48,147 bases of DNA. It comes from Actinomycetes bacterium (GTDB lineage Bacteria > Actinomycetota > Actinomycetes > Nanopelagicales > Nanopelagicaceae). Where the stretch lies: the NCBI GenBank assembly GCA_014190155.1, contig BJFY01000009.1:1-48147 (forward strand), given 5' to 3'. Of the stretch, positions 47,852 to 48,147 are shown one piece after another (positions within the stretch are counted from its first letter, which is position 1; each line of letters begins with the position of its first letter). A model generated the notes under the pieces. That model was not told the origin of the DNA and made no database searches. It worked only from the letters and a program-made list of their open reading frames with translations. A program made the translations under genes and the position numbers.

Positions 47852-48147
47852 ATGCGGCGACAAAAGCTGACAATACTAAGCCTTTCAATGCTCTTAGTCA
47901 CAATCGCTCCACTTGAAGTAGCAAACCCTGCGAGCATCGCTGGAAAAAGTTGTAGTAAAACTGGAATTATAAAAATTCAAAGCGGTTTTAAGTACACCTG
48001 TATAAAAAATGGGAAGAAACTAATTTGGGATAAAGGCGTCGCAACCAAGCCAGTCTCGACCGCTCAACCGCCACAACCACAACCACAGCCACAACCACAA
48101 CCACAACCACAGCCACAACCACAACCACAACCACAACCACAGCCACA
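47852..48147 (+). CDS. Secreted protein with Pro-Gln repeat (partial, runs off the window)
   Basis: The visible 98 codons begin with a basic n-region and hydrophobic core (MRRQKLTILSLSMLLVTIAP), a signal peptide with likely cleavage after about residue 28. A short two-cysteine module follows (GKSCSKTGIIKI, then FKYTCIKNGKKLIWDKG, about 31-63). From about residue 73 the sequence is an uninterrupted Pro-Gln repeat to the window edge. Modules ending in KNGKKLxW recur in secreted proteins of small actinobacteria, as I recall. The rest of the protein and its function are unseen; a wall-spanning spacer followed by another domain is a reasonable guess. Confidence 0.8.
   Translation, partial: MRRQKLTILSLSMLLVTIAPLEVANPASIAGKSCSKTGIIKIQSGFKYTCIKNGKKLIWDKGVATKPVSTAQPPQPQPQPQPQPQPQPQPQPQPQPQP
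48071..48147 (+). repeat. CCACAA/CCACAG hexamer tandem repeat
   Basis: Twelve full 6-base units and one partial unit reach the window edge. The glutamine codon is CAG in every fourth or fifth unit and CAA otherwise, so a larger period is laid over the hexamer. It encodes (Pro-Gln)n in the secreted protein. Confidence 0.95.

Noticed and set aside
48071-48147. Regular repeat that might suggest a CRISPR array
   Set aside because: Units are 6 bases and contiguous, with no spacers, in frame with a protein, encoding Pro-Gln.

Overview
The window is an unbroken stretch of chromosome from a low-GC, compact actinobacterium. Gene order is the actinobacterial core order (rimO-pgsA-pncC/cinA-clgR ... 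DUF3046 ... recA-recX-miaB-miaA-dapF-hflX ... lexA; dapB-thyX-dapA-rnj-ftsK; rpsO-pnp-M16 protease; rimP-nusA-infB-rbfA-truB-ribF; proS-ispG-M50 protease-dxr). DUF3046 and ClgR-type proteins are hallmarks of Actinobacteria. Moderate to low GC, very short or overlapping gene junctions, apparent leaderless promoters and a short Cys-containing domain in a secreted protein suggest a streamlined freshwater lineage of the acI/Nanopelagicales type. That placement is inference, not proof. I found no rRNA, tRNA, CRISPR array, insertion sequence or phage gene.

Layout. 1-136: 3' end of lexA. 202-3850: an AT-richer accessory block on the minus strand with a polar amino-acid ABC importer (ATPase, two permeases, Tat-type binding protein) and a small cupin. 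3939-10125: hflX-dapF-miaA-miaB-recX-recA. 10317-16475: a complete trans-4-hydroxy-L-proline catabolic set (three-subunit D-hydroxyproline dehydrogenase, deaminase, epimerase, and a convergent 2-oxoglutarate semialdehyde dehydrogenase) lying between recA and the DUF3046 gene that normally sits beside it. 16512-20015: DUF3046, a TetR regulator, clgR, pncC, pgsA, rimO. 20066-26603: RodZ-like protein, ftsK, RNase J, dapA, thyX. 26665-27880: azlCD and a mycoredoxin-like protein. 27892-39274: dapB, M16 peptidase, pnp, rpsO, ribF, truB, rbfA, infB, nusA, rimP. 39321-45336: TauE/SafE permease, proS, ispG, M50 site-2 protease, dxr. 45411-47779: gabT convergent with an agmatinase/guanidinobutyrase-family ureohydrolase. 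47852-48147: start of a secreted protein running into a Pro-Gln repeat.

How the parts fit. Most of the window is housekeeping: SOS response (LexA, RecA, RecX, with a perfect LexA box in the recA promoter), RNA modification and decay (MiaA, MiaB, RimO, TruB, RNase J, PNPase), translation initiation and ribosome maturation (IF2, RbfA, RimP, S15, HflX), lysine/peptidoglycan precursors (DapA, DapB, DapF), isoprenoids (Dxr, IspG) and division (FtsK). The accessory genes point to use of dissolved organic nitrogen: hydroxyproline is taken to 2-oxoglutarate, the ureohydrolase plus GabT would take a guanidino compound to GABA and succinate semialdehyde, and the ABC importer and AzlCD move amino acids.

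The items most worth a second look are the hydroxyproline island beside recA with its divergent promoter next to the LexA box, a chain of three tiny overlapping ORFs where ylxR is expected upstream of infB, structured RNA between rpsO and pnp and between the binding-protein and cupin genes, and the Pro-Gln repeat protein at the right edge. I saw no clear evidence of an entirely new multi-gene system.
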